Part shown: positions 19,715 to 29,877 of the stretch, piece after piece
Layout of the letters: each line of letters begins with the position of its first letter
Position numbering within the stretch: the first letter of the stretch is position 1
Source: Liriodendron chinense
Lineage: Eukaryota; Streptophyta; Magnoliopsida; Magnoliales; Magnoliaceae
Direction of reading: 5' to 3'
NCBI GenBank assembly: GCA_003013855.2
Contig: ML058587.1
Coordinates: forward strand, 1 to 64,000
DNA: 64,000 nt
The notes under the pieces: model-generated
The model's database searches: none
The model's input: the letters and a program-made list of their open reading frames with translations, nothing else
Told to the model about the DNA's origin: nothing
Translations under genes and position numbers: made by a program

Positions 19715-20585
19715 GGCATAATTCTATGAGCCGTACCATGATGTATGTGTTAATCACACTATCCATTCATTTTGTCATGAGACAGAAAGTGAGGCAGATT
19801 CAAAATAGAAATAGATCACACTAGAGAAGTCAGTGGGCTTTGGGTTGGATGGCAAATAAACATTAGGTGGCGCTTTAGGAAGGAAAAGCAGATTAGATGA
19901 GACCCTGGATCCACCGAGGTGGGTGGGACCCTTGACTGTGGGGCCCACTATGATGTATGTACCTTGAATCCACACTAACCAACCGTTTTGAAAGCTCATT
20001 TTAGGCTATGATCTAAAAGATGAAGCAAATCCAAATCTTATGTAAACCATACCACAGAAACAGTAGTGACTGAATCCCCACTATTAAAAACTTCATGCAA
20101 GTGACTGGAGTGTTTATTTGTCATCCAACCTATTGATAAGTTCACAAAGCTCTAGATGAAGAGACAACAAAAATATTAGCTTGATCCAAAACTTTTGTGG
20201 CCCACGAGAAGTTTGTAATGGTTGATTACCACTATTTCCTTTATTATGGTCCACTTGAGATTTGGATCAGCTTCATTTTTTGGATCATTTCCTAAAATGA
20301 GCTTTTGATAAGGTTGGACGGCGTAGATGTAGTCACATACATCATAACAAGCCCCACAAGTAGGGGTCCCACCCACCTCGCTGGATTCGAGGTCTCACCT
20401 AATCGCTCCCTTTAGGAAGGTTTCAACAGCCATTCCATTGTCCATACTGCTTTTAAATGGTGTGATCCAGTTGTGCTTTTAATTTACTTCATTTTTTGGC
20501 TCATGCCATAAAATGATATTGCAAAATGGATGGACAGTGTGGATATAACATATATTATTGCATCCAACCACTATAATTGTTTACA
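19715..20585. mobile_element. Outer Mutator-type MITE, split by an inner copy
   Basis: The left half (ACCATGATGTATGTG at about 19,735 to CTTTAGGAAGG at 19,883) and the right half (20,421 to about 20,585, with GGATGGACAGTGTGGATA) are the two arms of one foldback element of the family described at 23,151-23,682. They are separated by the insertion at 19,884-20,409. Its own ends are eroded and I see no convincing target duplication. Confidence 0.6.
19884..20409. mobile_element. Inner Mutator-type MITE nested in another MITE
   Basis: Flanked on both sides by CTTTAGGAAGG (19,873-19,883 and 20,410-20,420), which reads once in intact relatives. Terminal inverted repeats run GATTAGATGAGACC...GAGGTGGGTGGGACCC against GATTAGGTGAGACC...GAGGTGGGTGGGACCC and extend into the GGGGC...ATGATGTATGT blocks. 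The 526 bp is non-coding. Target duplication of about 9-11 bp and long inverted ends point to Mutator-like transposition. Confidence 0.85.
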
Positions 20586-20639
20586 TACCTACAGTTGGAA
20601 ATGGACCTATGAGGGTGGTGTAACTTAGGACGAATACTT

Positions 20640-21614
20640 GATTTACTGCCAACTACAGTGCTAAAGATAATCATTATCTATTCACAAAACATTGTGCTTG
20701 TAATGGCTAATAAAAAAGGCCCCAAGGTGATTTATAATCATTACACCTTTCCATGGTATTATTATAAAAAACTTCAATTCAAATAATAACTTAGAGTAGA
20801 GATAGTGATTTACAACTGTCATATATGGTAAAAGTACAATGACTATAAATTATAATATTCATATTCTTTGTTTTTTATTCTTTGTTTTTTATTCGTATCC
20901 TGATAGGTAGTTAATTTAATGGACATTTTCTTAAGCATAGTAAAATCATAATGATAATTCTTTTAAATTACTGGAATATTAAATCAATAAAAAATATATT
21001 TCATGTGCATATTTTTATTAAAAAAAATTCACTTGATAAAATTATAATGATTACAAAATCTTTCACTTGTTGCCTCACTTTAACCATGCTGAAAATGCTG
21101 TAAATAAATCATAATGATGATACAAAAAATGTTACTGAAATATTAAATCAATAAGAAAAGTATATTGACATGCTTATTTTGATTAAAAAAACATCTCGCA
21201 TAGTAAAATTGTTATCTCCTCATTTTAACCACTAAAAACATTGTAAAATCATAATAATAGTGCTTTTACAATACAATTTTACGACTGTAATTCACAATCC
21301 TAATAGGCATTAAAATAATAAAATGTCATTATTATAATCTATGGCCATTAAACTAAACACAGAAATCTACAATTAAATTAAGACGTTATCAAGTGACAAG
21401 TAAAGAAATTTATAATCATTGCACTTTTATTTTTTTTACATTATTGTTGGTAATTAGCAATATGAATGAACCCAACGGTCACATTTTATTAAAGAGTGGT
21501 ATGTAAAATGAGGCAATAGTCCTAAATGTTTAGAAGTTACTATCCCTAATTAGGGATGTGAATTACCCAAAAGCCATGTGTGACCTGTAAACATGCCTAA
21601 CAATCAGGACAGGA

Positions 21615-21618
<4 letters not shown>
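20640..21618. other. AT-rich intergenic sequence
   Basis: About 1 kb of AT-rich DNA with short direct repeats such as AATATTAAATCAATAA (near 20,975 and 21,145) and no coding signal. Some phrases recur (CATAATGAT, TATTTTGATTAAAAAAA), so it may be an old degenerate element. Confidence 0.45.

Positions 21619-21657
<39 letters not shown>
21619..21657. repeat. Poly-A tract of about 39 bases
   Basis: An uninterrupted A run. It may be the tail of an otherwise unrecognisable retroposed sequence or a simple repeat; no LINE or gene remnant is visible just upstream. Confidence 0.8.
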
Positions 21658-21660
<3 letters not shown>

Positions 21661-21885
21661 ACCATTCAAAACTTAGGTAAGCAGGCAGACCTAAAATTCA
21701 GACAGCAACCCAAAAGAAACCATGCCCACGGTAACGTCCATCCTCGCAAACTTTTTAAAGCCGACCATGGTATTTATATGCCATCCAAACCATTCACAGG
21801 GTTATTACCATTGGGACAATCAGTACTGATCAATCTTATGCAGTCCCCACAAGCTTTTCAAGAGTGGGCATTTAATTCCAGCTGT

Positions 21886-21972
21886 TTCATGTGGAGTGGT
21901 CCACCTAAGTTTCGGATCTATATTCAATTTCTTCCGTATCATGTGGAGTGGTCCACCTAAGTTTTGGATCTC
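21886..21972. repeat. 53-bp tandem duplication
   Basis: The phrase TCATGTGGAGTGGTCCACCT is present twice, 53 bp apart, with the following AAGTTT(C/T)GGATCT also shared. It lies in MITE-like sequence. Confidence 0.7.
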
Positions 21973-22076
21973 CGTGATTTTTACACTCCTATCATATTAT
22001 GCGTATGAGAAACTGATGAACGGAGTTGATTTTATACGGGCATCTCTGTGGGCCACACATAACTTCCCTCCACAGC

Positions 22077-22595
22077 GGACACGGATTGCCTGCGAAAGCC
22101 TTTCACAGGCATCTCCTGCGCTCGGAATCTAGGTAGGGCCCACCGTGATGTTTGTGAGAAATCTACGCTGTCCTACCATTTTGTGAGATCATTTCAGACG
22201 TTGCAACAAAAAATGAACGGGATCCAAGACTCAAGTGGGCCGAAAATGTGACGATTGAACTTCCATAGTTGAAATATTTGTAGGGCCACTGAAGTTTCGA
22301 ATCAGGATAATATTTGTGTTTTCAGTTATCTTAGTAGTAATGACATTATGAATGGTATGGATGGCATGTAAACAGGACCCATAGAGGTTTCAACGGTAGG
22401 AATGTCCCTACCTACGTTTTGCTTTATTGCGGCCCACTTGAGTCTTGGATCCCGTTCATTTTTTGTTTCAACCCCTAAAATGATCTCAAAAAACGGTTGG
22501 ACGGAGTAGATTTCTTACAAACATCACGGTGGGCCCCACCTAGATTCCGAGTGCAGGAGATGCCTGCGAAAGGCTTTTCGCAGGCAATCCGCATC
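22077..22595. mobile_element. Mutator-type MITE with CTCCACAGC target duplication
   Basis: The left end is GGACACGGATTGCC and the inverted right end GGATGCGGATTGCC. Inverted repeats continue through CTGCGAAA(A)GCC and the GGTGGGGCCCACCGTGATGTTTGT block for about 95 bp. CTCCACAGC flanks both sides (22,068-22,076 and 22,596-22,604), a 9-bp duplication usual for Mutator-like elements. Non-coding body of about 519 bp. Confidence 0.85.
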
Positions 22596-22604
22596 CTCCA
22601 CAGC

Positions 22605-23145
22605 GGGAGCGAATTAGATGTTACCCTGGTAACACCTTAGTGGGTGTTACCCCTACCGTGTGGGGCCTAGCTTGATATATTTGTTGTATATCCATGCCGT
22701 CCATCTATTGTTACATCTAAATTTAGGACGCGATTCAAAATTCTAAGAAGATCCAGATCTTTGGTGGACCATACCAATAGAAAGAGTGATGAATAATTAT
22801 TAAAAGCATTTCGGTGGGCCACAAAAGTAATAGATCAAGCTGATCTTTAAAATTTCCATTCATCCAGATCTTCCTGACATTATCAAGAGCTTGGATTGCA
22901 AATAAACATTACAGAAACCTTAAGAGGGGCTCTTTGAAATTTTTAATGGTGGGCACTCAATCAGCACTCTTTCCAATAGTATGGTCCACTTAAGATTTGG
23001 ATTCGCATAAATTTTGGAAGACCATCCTAAAATGGGCCGGAGAAGCGGATGGACGGTGTGGATATACAAAATACTATCCATGTGGGCCACACGGTAGGGG
23101 TAACACCCATTAACCGGTTCCCGGGGTAACACCTAATTCGCTCCC
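22605..23145. mobile_element. Mutator-type MITE, 62-bp terminal inverted repeats
   Basis: Ends GGGAGCGAATTAGATGTTAC and, inverted, GGGAGCGAATTAGGTGTTAC, continuing to CCCCTACCGTGTGG on both sides. It directly abuts the right target duplication of the previous MITE and has no clear duplication of its own. Body of 541 bp with the family's GTGGACCATACC / GGTCCACTT blocks; non-coding. Confidence 0.82.
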
Positions 23146-23150
23146 AAGTC

Positions 23151-23682
23151 GATCGCGGATTGGCTAGTGACCCCAACACCAGCCCAGGGCTGGTGTCAAA
23201 GCTGTGTGGGCCCCACCATGATGTATGTGTTTTATCCACGCTGTCCATCCATTGTTCCACCTCATTTGAGGGCATGGGCCCAAAAATGAGGCAGATTCAA
23301 ATTTCAGGTGGAACACACCACAGGAAAACAGTGTTGATTGAACTTCCACCTTTAAAAACTTTCCAGGGCCCACCGTGATGTTTATTTGCCATCCAACCTG
23401 TTGATAAGGTCACATAGACTTGGATGAAGTGAAAACACAAATATCGGCTTCACCCAAAACTTCTGTGGCCTCCAAGAAGCTTTCAACCGTAAGAATTCAA
23501 TTCCCACCATTTCCTATAGTGTGGTCCACCTGTGATTTGGATCTGCCTCGTTTTTGGGGCCATGCCCTAAATGAGGTGGAAAAATGGATGGACAGCGTGG
23601 ATAGAACACATACATCATGGTGGGGCCCACACAGCTTTGACACCAGCCCCGGTGGAGTTGGGGTCACTAGCCAATCCGCATC
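23151..23682. mobile_element. Mutator-type MITE with about 95-bp inverted ends
   Basis: GCGGATTGGCTAGTGACCCC at the left is mirrored at the right, and the match continues through GGCTGGTGTCAAAGCTGTGT and GGGCCCCACCATGATGTATG. It is the best-preserved copy of this family in the window. No clear target duplication is seen (AAGTC versus CTCCACATC), so one flank may be rearranged. Confidence 0.85.
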
Positions 23683-23848
23683 CTCCACATCCGGGGCTAG
23701 TTTATAAAAGAGTGATGGTTTGATTGACACATGTACGGGTGCATTTGAGACGTGTAAGATGCTGATTCCCTGAAAGTGTACTCGCGCTTGAGAGTAAACC
23801 AACCCAATGATCCAGGAGTACCAGCAATCAAAGGTCCAGCTTCCAGCT

Positions 23849-24358
23849 GGACGTGGATTGTGTAGTAACTCACCACGCTATATGTGGTCAGCAAACCCTA
23901 TGGGCCCCACCATGATGTATGTGACTTATCTGTGCCGTCCATCCGTTTTTACAAATACTTTTAGGTCACTAATCCAAACTTGAAACATATCCAAAGCTCA
24001 AGTGTACCACACCATAGTAAATATTGGGAATTAAACGCCTATCATTGAAAATTTTTTGAGGCCCATAGAAGTTTTGGATCAAGCACATATTTTATTTTTC
24101 CGTTCATCTATGTCTATATGATATTTTGAACAGGTTGGATGACAAACAAACATCACTTTGGGCCTTAGGAGCGTTTCAACGGTAAGCGTCATTATCTCCT
24201 ACTCTTCTTAATAGTGTGGTCCACTTGAAATTTTTACATACTTTAATTTTGGGACCATGCCATAAAATGATATGGAAAAAAGGATGGACGGCATGGATAA
24301 TGACATAAACATCATGGAGGGTCCCACAGAGAGCTTACTAGCTACACAATCCAAGTCC
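23849..24358. mobile_element. Mutator-type MITE, diverged
   Basis: Ends GGACGTGGATTGTGTAG and, inverted, GGACTTGGATTGTGTAG, then the GGGCCCCACCATGATGTATG and GGACGGCATGGATAA blocks. A possible 9-bp duplication (CTTCCAGCT / CTTGGGGCT) matches at only six positions, so I treat it as unproven. Non-coding. Confidence 0.75.
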
Positions 24359-24563
24359 CTTGGGGCTTAGAACGGAGTCTTCACTCGATATTTACCTGTC
24401 ATCAGACGAATTATATGGTCCTGAGACGATGACTTTGGAATCGTCCTGGGGGGTGCACTAATGATCAAAACCGTTGATTGGAAGGGCCACAGTACGGAGA
24501 GCCGAACGGTCCTAGGCGTTTCACCTTCTGGAACACACTACACCAACGAATTGGATCACCGGG

Positions 24564-24582
24564 CACGTGCCAATTGCACGTG
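24564..24582 (+). promoter_or_regulatory. Two G-boxes upstream of the MIR535 TATA box
   Basis: CACGTG occurs at 24,564-24,569 and again at 24,577-24,582, 13 bp apart. G-boxes bind bZIP and bHLH factors. They lie about 260-275 bp upstream of the TATA box at 24,840, in the unique, MITE-free segment, so they are plausible regulators of the MIR535 transcript. Confidence 0.5.
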
Positions 24583-24839
24583 TGGTGGGTGACATGGGTC
24601 TTTCCATCTTTGTTTTTGCCCATGAATTTGGTCCAACTAGACCAACGGCCTGGATTACGCGATAGTATCCGCCTCAGGACAGGATATTCCACAGTATTTC
24701 TGCTATTTCTCTGGCGGCAAATGTCCTCCGTCCCTACCTTCTGTCTTTAGTTGTTGCCGTAAATGGTAAAAAGATGAATTGAGGTTTCATCCGTTTCAAC
24801 TTTCAAGGCTGTAATTAATGAGAAGATGAGGTGCTTTTC

Positions 24840-24847
24840 TATAAATA
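24840..24847 (+). promoter_or_regulatory. TATA box of the putative MIR535 transcript
   Basis: TATAAATA followed by an A/C-rich stretch (ACCACAACCACTGCC), the usual context of a plant transcription start 25-35 bases downstream. The next kilobase is T-rich leader with (AAG)n at about 25,018-25,046 and no open frame. Confidence 0.55.
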
Positions 24848-24869
24848 CCACAACCACTGCCTTCATTCC

Positions 24870-25953
24870 CCCATCTTTTTTTAATGGGTTGAAAGGTTCT
24901 CATCTTTTTCTGGGAAGCTTTTTTTATTTTATTTTTAAATCGTGGTTTTGTTCTCTATATCTTGAAATTCTTCATAGGAATGTCTGCTAGAAATTAGATT
25001 TTTTTTTTATAATATTTAAGAAGAAGAAGAAGAAGAAGAAGAAGAGGCTCTTTTTGTTTGTTTTCTGGTTAAAGAAGAATAAGAATTTTTCTTAAATAAT
25101 AATCATAATATTATTGTTATTATTATAATGTTTTGAGAGTAGAAATAATGTTGGGTTTTTGTTGGTTTTCCATGTTCTTGGATTTTATGTCGTTTTGAGT
25201 GAGAACTTTTGATCTTGATTTTCTTTTTTTTCTTTCCTTTTTATCTATCTTTTGGTGATAGTTGTATTTCTTTCTTCTTCTTCATGTAGATTTTATTTGG
25301 ATTTGTTGTGCTTTTCTTTTGTTAAATTTCTAGTATTTTAAGCCATCTGATTCTTCATCTTCTATGGGCCTTTGTTTTCTTAAATTTCTGGTAGTCGTAG
25401 GCACTAGATGGGTCATCTTGTTCTTTATTGTCGGTTAGGTCTGTTGATTTTGCAGGACTAGTTTATGGAGGGTTGGAGATTCAAGGATGTTTCCCTTGCC
25501 GGATCTATAACTTGGAGTGCTGAATTTGAACTGTGTAGTGTCCTCTTCTCATAAGAAAGATTAGGATTTTATTATTATTTGTTATACTTAGTTTTTTTTG
25601 TTCTTGTTCTTGTTTCTCTATTTTTGCAGATTTTTGTTTTTGTTCTTCTTCTTCTTGGTCTTGACATTGCTTGATTTTTTATGTCCTTCTTGTTCTTGTT
25701 TCTCTATTTTTGCAGATTTTCCCTTTGTTCTTTTGCTTTGTCCTGGTGTTGCCTGACAACGAGAGAGAGCACGCTTGTTGGCATTCAAGTGAGCGGACAT
25801 GGCTGTTTACATGCGTGCTCTCTCTCGTCGTCATTCAATTTTCTCAGCAAAGCAGTGGCAAAGCCGATCGTCCTTCTTTGTTTTGCATGTGTGCATGAAA
25901 TGCCAACTCTTGGAGCAGTTCATCATTTGGGGGGCCTGCTTGAAGGAATCAGA
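24870..25953 (+). ncRNA. Putative primary MIR535 transcript
   Basis: From the likely start downstream of the TATA box, the sequence has no significant open frame before the MIR535 hairpin. TTTTTGCAG phrases at about 25,623, 25,711 and TTTTGCAG near 25,448 look like 3' splice sites, so an intron may be spliced out of the leader. An 86-bp tandem duplication (CTTGTTCTTGTTTCTCTA at 25,603 and 25,689) lies just before the hairpin. The 3' end is not defined. Confidence 0.4.
25745..25840 (+). ncRNA. MIR535: MIR535 microRNA precursor hairpin
   Basis: The 21-nt strand TGACAACGAGAGAGAGCACG-C (25,754-25,774) matches miR535 as I know it. The opposite arm (25,813-25,833) is its reverse complement except for one A-C mismatch at mature position 5. 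The loop between them is 38 nt. A short basal stem (GTTG at 25,749-25,752 with CAAT at 25,836-25,839) follows a small internal loop, as plant processing needs. miR535 belongs to the miR156/miR529 superfamily and targets SPL transcription factor mRNAs; that role is known for the family, not shown here. This is the only credible host gene in the window. Confidence 0.93.
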
Positions 25954-26009
25954 TGGTTTCGGTAAATTATCATCTTGCATATATTTTAGCTTATCTCAAA
26001 ACCATATTA

Positions 26010-26404
26010 GGGCATGTTTGGATGCACCATCAAATTGAATCTGATCAATGGAAGTAAAAAATTGTCGTTTACTTACATTCATAGAGGGAATGGGCTTCAA
26101 ACTGCCACTACTTTGTATGTGTGTTTGGATGCACGGTCAAATTCAATTTTGAATAGTAATAACCAAATTGTAGTTTTCTTCCTTTAACAGTTTATAGAAG
26201 TTCTAGGCTCAAAACTGCCATTACTTGATATTGATTGAAATGAAAAAAATTGCAATTACCATATTTCCAATTTGGGATTGGAAGTAATTCCAATCTCAAG
26301 TATGCTCCGCTTGGTATGGGTACTAGGAAACACCATTAATTTTGGACATTTTTCTCTTAATTAAAATGAATATTCAAAATTCAATTGTGCATCCAAATGC
26401 AACC
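26010..26404. mobile_element. Tourist-like (PIF/Harbinger) MITE
   Basis: The left end GGGCATGTTTGGATGCAC after TTA and the inverted right end GGTTGCATTTGGATGCAC before TCA resemble PIF/Harbinger ends with a 3-bp TTA target. A similar GTTTGGATGCACGGTCAAA phrase recurs internally near 26,123. The 395 bp is non-coding. Confidence 0.6.
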
Positions 26405-28300
26405 TCACATTTTCTTGTTATAACTTCCTTCAAATTGTACGTAGGTTTGAAGTTAATAGGGGTTACTCTTCAAGGTTTTAACAAAATTTGAAGGAATTGC
26501 TATTGATTGGGGCATGGATTTTCTTATTTAGTAGAAAAAATTATAGCACAAAAGCAGTTGATATGTCGGTATTCCATAAGGTTAATTGGTTATTTACTGA
26601 ATATAAATATTTGTCTGTGTAGTGTTGTAGTTTTCTTTTAAATCTCCTAGTTTTGATGAGATCTCCTACCCTTCCTAATAAATATTATGAGAAGATGTTT
26701 CACATTTTTCTTTGGATCTTAAAACATGATGTTCTTGTTCACCTTCTAGTTCTTACTAGTTCACATAATAGAAGCTTATATAGATATGCATGAAACACTT
26801 AATCTGCAGGCTCTTCAACCAAGATAATTGCTATAACTTTTTTTTAAAGGTAATTGCTAAACTTGCTTATTACTGTTGCTGAGGATGTTTTCTTGTTTAT
26901 TGATAATTTGATACAAGGTTTAAATACCTGGATTAGAATTATAAAGCTAGTTGATCTAAACCCAAAGCTCGGCAAAGATTGACTCAAAACTCACTCATGA
27001 ATGACCTAGTTGGGTCACCTATGCAGATCACGACAATGCCTAAATGTTTCATGTAACCAATGGAATTTGTAACATTTGGAGTTTTGTCAAAATTTATCTT
27101 GGCTTTGATAACATCAAGCTTTCTGAATTTTTTGAGTGGTTAAAAAAAGAAAAAAAGGTCCCAAGGCCTGGCTCATGTTGGGTTTTGGACTTTTAGTTGA
27201 ATCAAGTCCCACAAGAGTTGGCTCATGTTGGGTTTTGGACTTCTAGTTGATTCAAGTCCAACTCACCTGGTGAATTCAACTTTTATAGTATACAAGAAAT
27301 ATTTATATAAATATTTTGCAAATTACAAGTATAATATATTGATTACTACTAATTTTTCGATGTGTCTTTGTGAACTACTAAAATATCCGTTTGAGCTGAA
27401 GCTGAGGGTAGAATTGGTCTTGTCTAACACTAGTCATTGTTCTCCCATGCTGGACTGAGGTTTTAGCATCTGTTTGTGTATTTAGTTGTCTATCATCTGT
27501 GTTAGATCATCAAAGACAACATAATATTTAGTTTATTATATTGTTTCTATTTCATTGATATTTTGATTTAGATAAAAGCTTCTATTTTTCTTGTTTGAAA
27601 ACAGTCATTATATATGTAAAGAGAGTTCAATTATCCGAAGCTTTTCATGGCTTTCCACATCCTTATCCCAGTATTCTCTTTTCATCTATATTTTTGCTAG
27701 TGGCAAATTATTTTCGGGTAGGCAATGTTTGTAGATATAGTACTTAATGGTTACTAGGCAAGATTGTAGAAACCAATTTTCATAAAGCCGTGCTAATGTA
27801 ATCCATTAAAACATGGGAATTTACTGAATGGTGTGTGTTGCTTTGCATTTAGCCATAGGTGTGTATCTATGCTTTTCATCTAATGTTGTTGTTTTAGGGA
27901 AAAGAAATTTCAAGTTAGATTGGGAGTTCAAGTTCTACAGAATATGTAATGTCTCGTGTGTTTTCTTGTAAATAGTTTGTTGTTTTCTTGGTGTAGGACT
28001 TGTTCTCATCTTGTAGCCTTTTGATTTTCTTGTTGTTGGAACAATTGACCATGAATAGGCTGCACGATTGGGTGACAATAATCTCTTGTCATAATTAATC
28101 CTACTCTAATTTAAAGATGTAATATTTGGATTCATAGTTTCATCAAGATTCTTTTGAAGAATGATTGAAATTTCAAGCTCTTATTGTTTAGTTTCAGTTT
28201 TGCAAACTATATATTAAACCGGCAAACAACGAGTGTTGTAGATAAACTAGCAGGTGTGGTCACAAGAAGGGAGTGGTCCCTCAGAATGTTAAAGGGGGAA
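26405..28300. other. AT-rich sequence downstream of MIR535, no gene seen
   Basis: About 1.9 kb of AT-rich DNA. The phrase TTGGCTCATGTTGGGTTTTGG occurs near 27,170 and 27,219, a 49-bp duplication. A short frame at 27,225-27,458 is not recognisable. It may be distal MIR535 transcript or plain intergenic DNA. Confidence 0.45.
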
Positions 28301-28319
28301 GAGGAAGGGTTCGTGGGGA

Positions 28320-28545
28320 ATGGTGGTGTCAACTGCAGGATTATTCAAGACCATTCGTGTGAATCTTGTCTTCCATGCCTGCACCAAGCTCATTAAGATT
28401 GATTATCACTTTGTGCGTGAAAAGGATGCTCTCGGGGAATTGATCACTCACTTTGTCTCTACTCATGACCAACTAGCCAATGTATTTACCAATGCTCTAT
28501 TGCCTAACCTTTTTCAAATGCTTAGGTCCAAGATGGGAGTTCTCT
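28320..28545 (+). pseudogene. Ty1/copia RNase H C-terminal remnant
   Basis: The frame contains I-D-Y-H-F-V-R-E-K, G-E-L-I-T, S-T-H-D-Q-L-A-N-V-F-T and L-R-S-K-M-G-V, the conserved end of copia RNase H. The upstream pol and an LTR are missing, so it is an isolated fragment. Residues L-V-F-H-A-C-T-K-L replace the usual histidine-rich block, evidence of decay. Confidence 0.8.
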
Positions 28546-29061
28546 ATGGAGTGACAAGGAATGATCTTCACCCTCGTGTACATCATGAAGGACCTGTTTG
28601 ACGTTTCATCATCTAATTCGACGACCGCTCCTAATTTCTTTGTAGTCTGCCCAATAATCAAATCGCACCAAGCATATGCCATGATGCCTTCAATTTGCAC
28701 CCCTGTACCTCAGCCTTGTTCACTGGCGAGGGGCTCCACTCGCGTACTTTCTTTAATACCATTAACTGTCGTAGCTCCTTATCCCTCTGAAATGCAATTG
28801 CCTCTTCTCGTAATTAGAAGATGACGAGAAATGAATTCTCTAATAGCTTGGAAACTTCAAACATAGATGCCCTCAGTCGAGAGGACCTCAAGCCATCCAC
28901 ATGTTGAAGTAATGCGTTAGCAAACTTTTACCTTCTTTTATCCAAGATCAATAATCTATTCTTTATGCTACAACGACTATAGATTTTGGACCACTAGACC
29001 ATAATTCCACTCCCTTATTCTCGACCTCCATTTCTTTAGGAGGCTTATCATGAGGAGTTTT

Positions 29062-29073
29062 AGCTTTGATACC
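29062..29073 (-). promoter_or_regulatory. Remnant primer binding site (initiator-Met type), minus strand
   Basis: Read on the minus strand this is TGGTATCAAAGCT, the common initiator-methionine primer site of plant LTR elements. It abuts the LINE target site, so the LINE at 29,089 landed at the edge of an old LTR retrotransposon whose other parts I cannot recognise. Confidence 0.45.
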
Positions 29074-29088
29074 AATCTATCATGCCCC

Positions 29089-29599
29089 GAGTTTTGGTGT
29101 GGGGTCCAACATCAGAGCGGAGGCAAGAGCGATGGTTTCCATGCTAGCCATTTGTGTGGAACGCAACTTCAATACGATTATTGTAGAGAGTGACTCTAAG
29201 GTGCTTGTGGAGGTGCTCAATTCAGCTAACCAGCTGAACTGGAACGTATGGTATTGGATAGCCTAGGTTAAGGGCCTTGTGGGGAGGTGCGAAGTGAGGT
29301 TTTCCTTTGCGCCTCAGGAAGTGAGTGGGGTGAATGATGGGCTTGCTAGGGTTGGTAGTGAGTCCCATCTCTCCAAGATTTTTTAAGGAGAGTCTGAGCT
29401 TTCGAGGGCAATCTGTGGGATTTTGTTTGTTGATCGGCCTGGATTAGGTTGTATTAGGGAATCTTCCCAGCCGGCTTAGTCTAGGCTTGTAGAAGCTTAT
29501 GATAAGCGGCCCGAGGCATTTTGTCCCCCGGGTTGCCCGAATGTGTATCTTTTTAGATCCTTTTTGTGAATAAAATTCTCTATTTTCTATAAAAAAAAA
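29089..29599 (+). mobile_element. 5'-truncated L1-type LINE with target duplication
   Basis: A 15-bp direct repeat flanks it (29,074-29,088 and 29,600-29,614, one mismatch, around ATCTATCA.GCCCC), and it ends in poly-A after GAATAAAATT. The coding remnant is the RNase H of plant L1 elements: S-N-I-R-A-E-A-R-A, V-E-S-D-S-K-V-L-V-E and a later V-S-G-V-N-D-G-L-A; it has stops (for example after Y-W-I-A). Its 3' untranslated region closely resembles that of the next LINE, so they are one family. Confidence 0.88.
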
Positions 29600-29877
29600 A
29601 ATCTATCACGCCCCAAAATCCAGCACCTCAATTGGTTAGACTTTGATCCCGCATCCCACGATATGACTTGAATATATAATGTAAATAAATAATAAACCAC
29701 AATTTAATACATTTAACAACACAATTTTATTATACAATACGTACACTAAGTAAAATTTAATCTTTCACTTCCACCCTGATTGCGCTGATTCTGAAAGTCC
29801 CTTCTCCATCGAAGTTCGTTGACTTCCATCCCATTATCCTTTGCAACTGCATCTATAAGATTTTTTTTTCTAAAATC

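Noticed and set aside
24478..24750. 90-residue plus-strand frame upstream of MIR535
   Set aside because: It overlaps the G-boxes and an opposing frame of similar length, has no recognisable domain, and sits upstream of the TATA box.
25671..26038. Small overlapping frames across the MIR535 hairpin
   Set aside because: They read through both arms of the hairpin, and the residues are dictated by the AG/CT-rich arms; the RNA explanation is stronger.
29055..29080. tRNA gene suggested by tRNA-like words
   Set aside because: The match is a primer-binding-site complement only; there is no cloverleaf around it. I saw no convincing tRNA or rRNA gene in the window.
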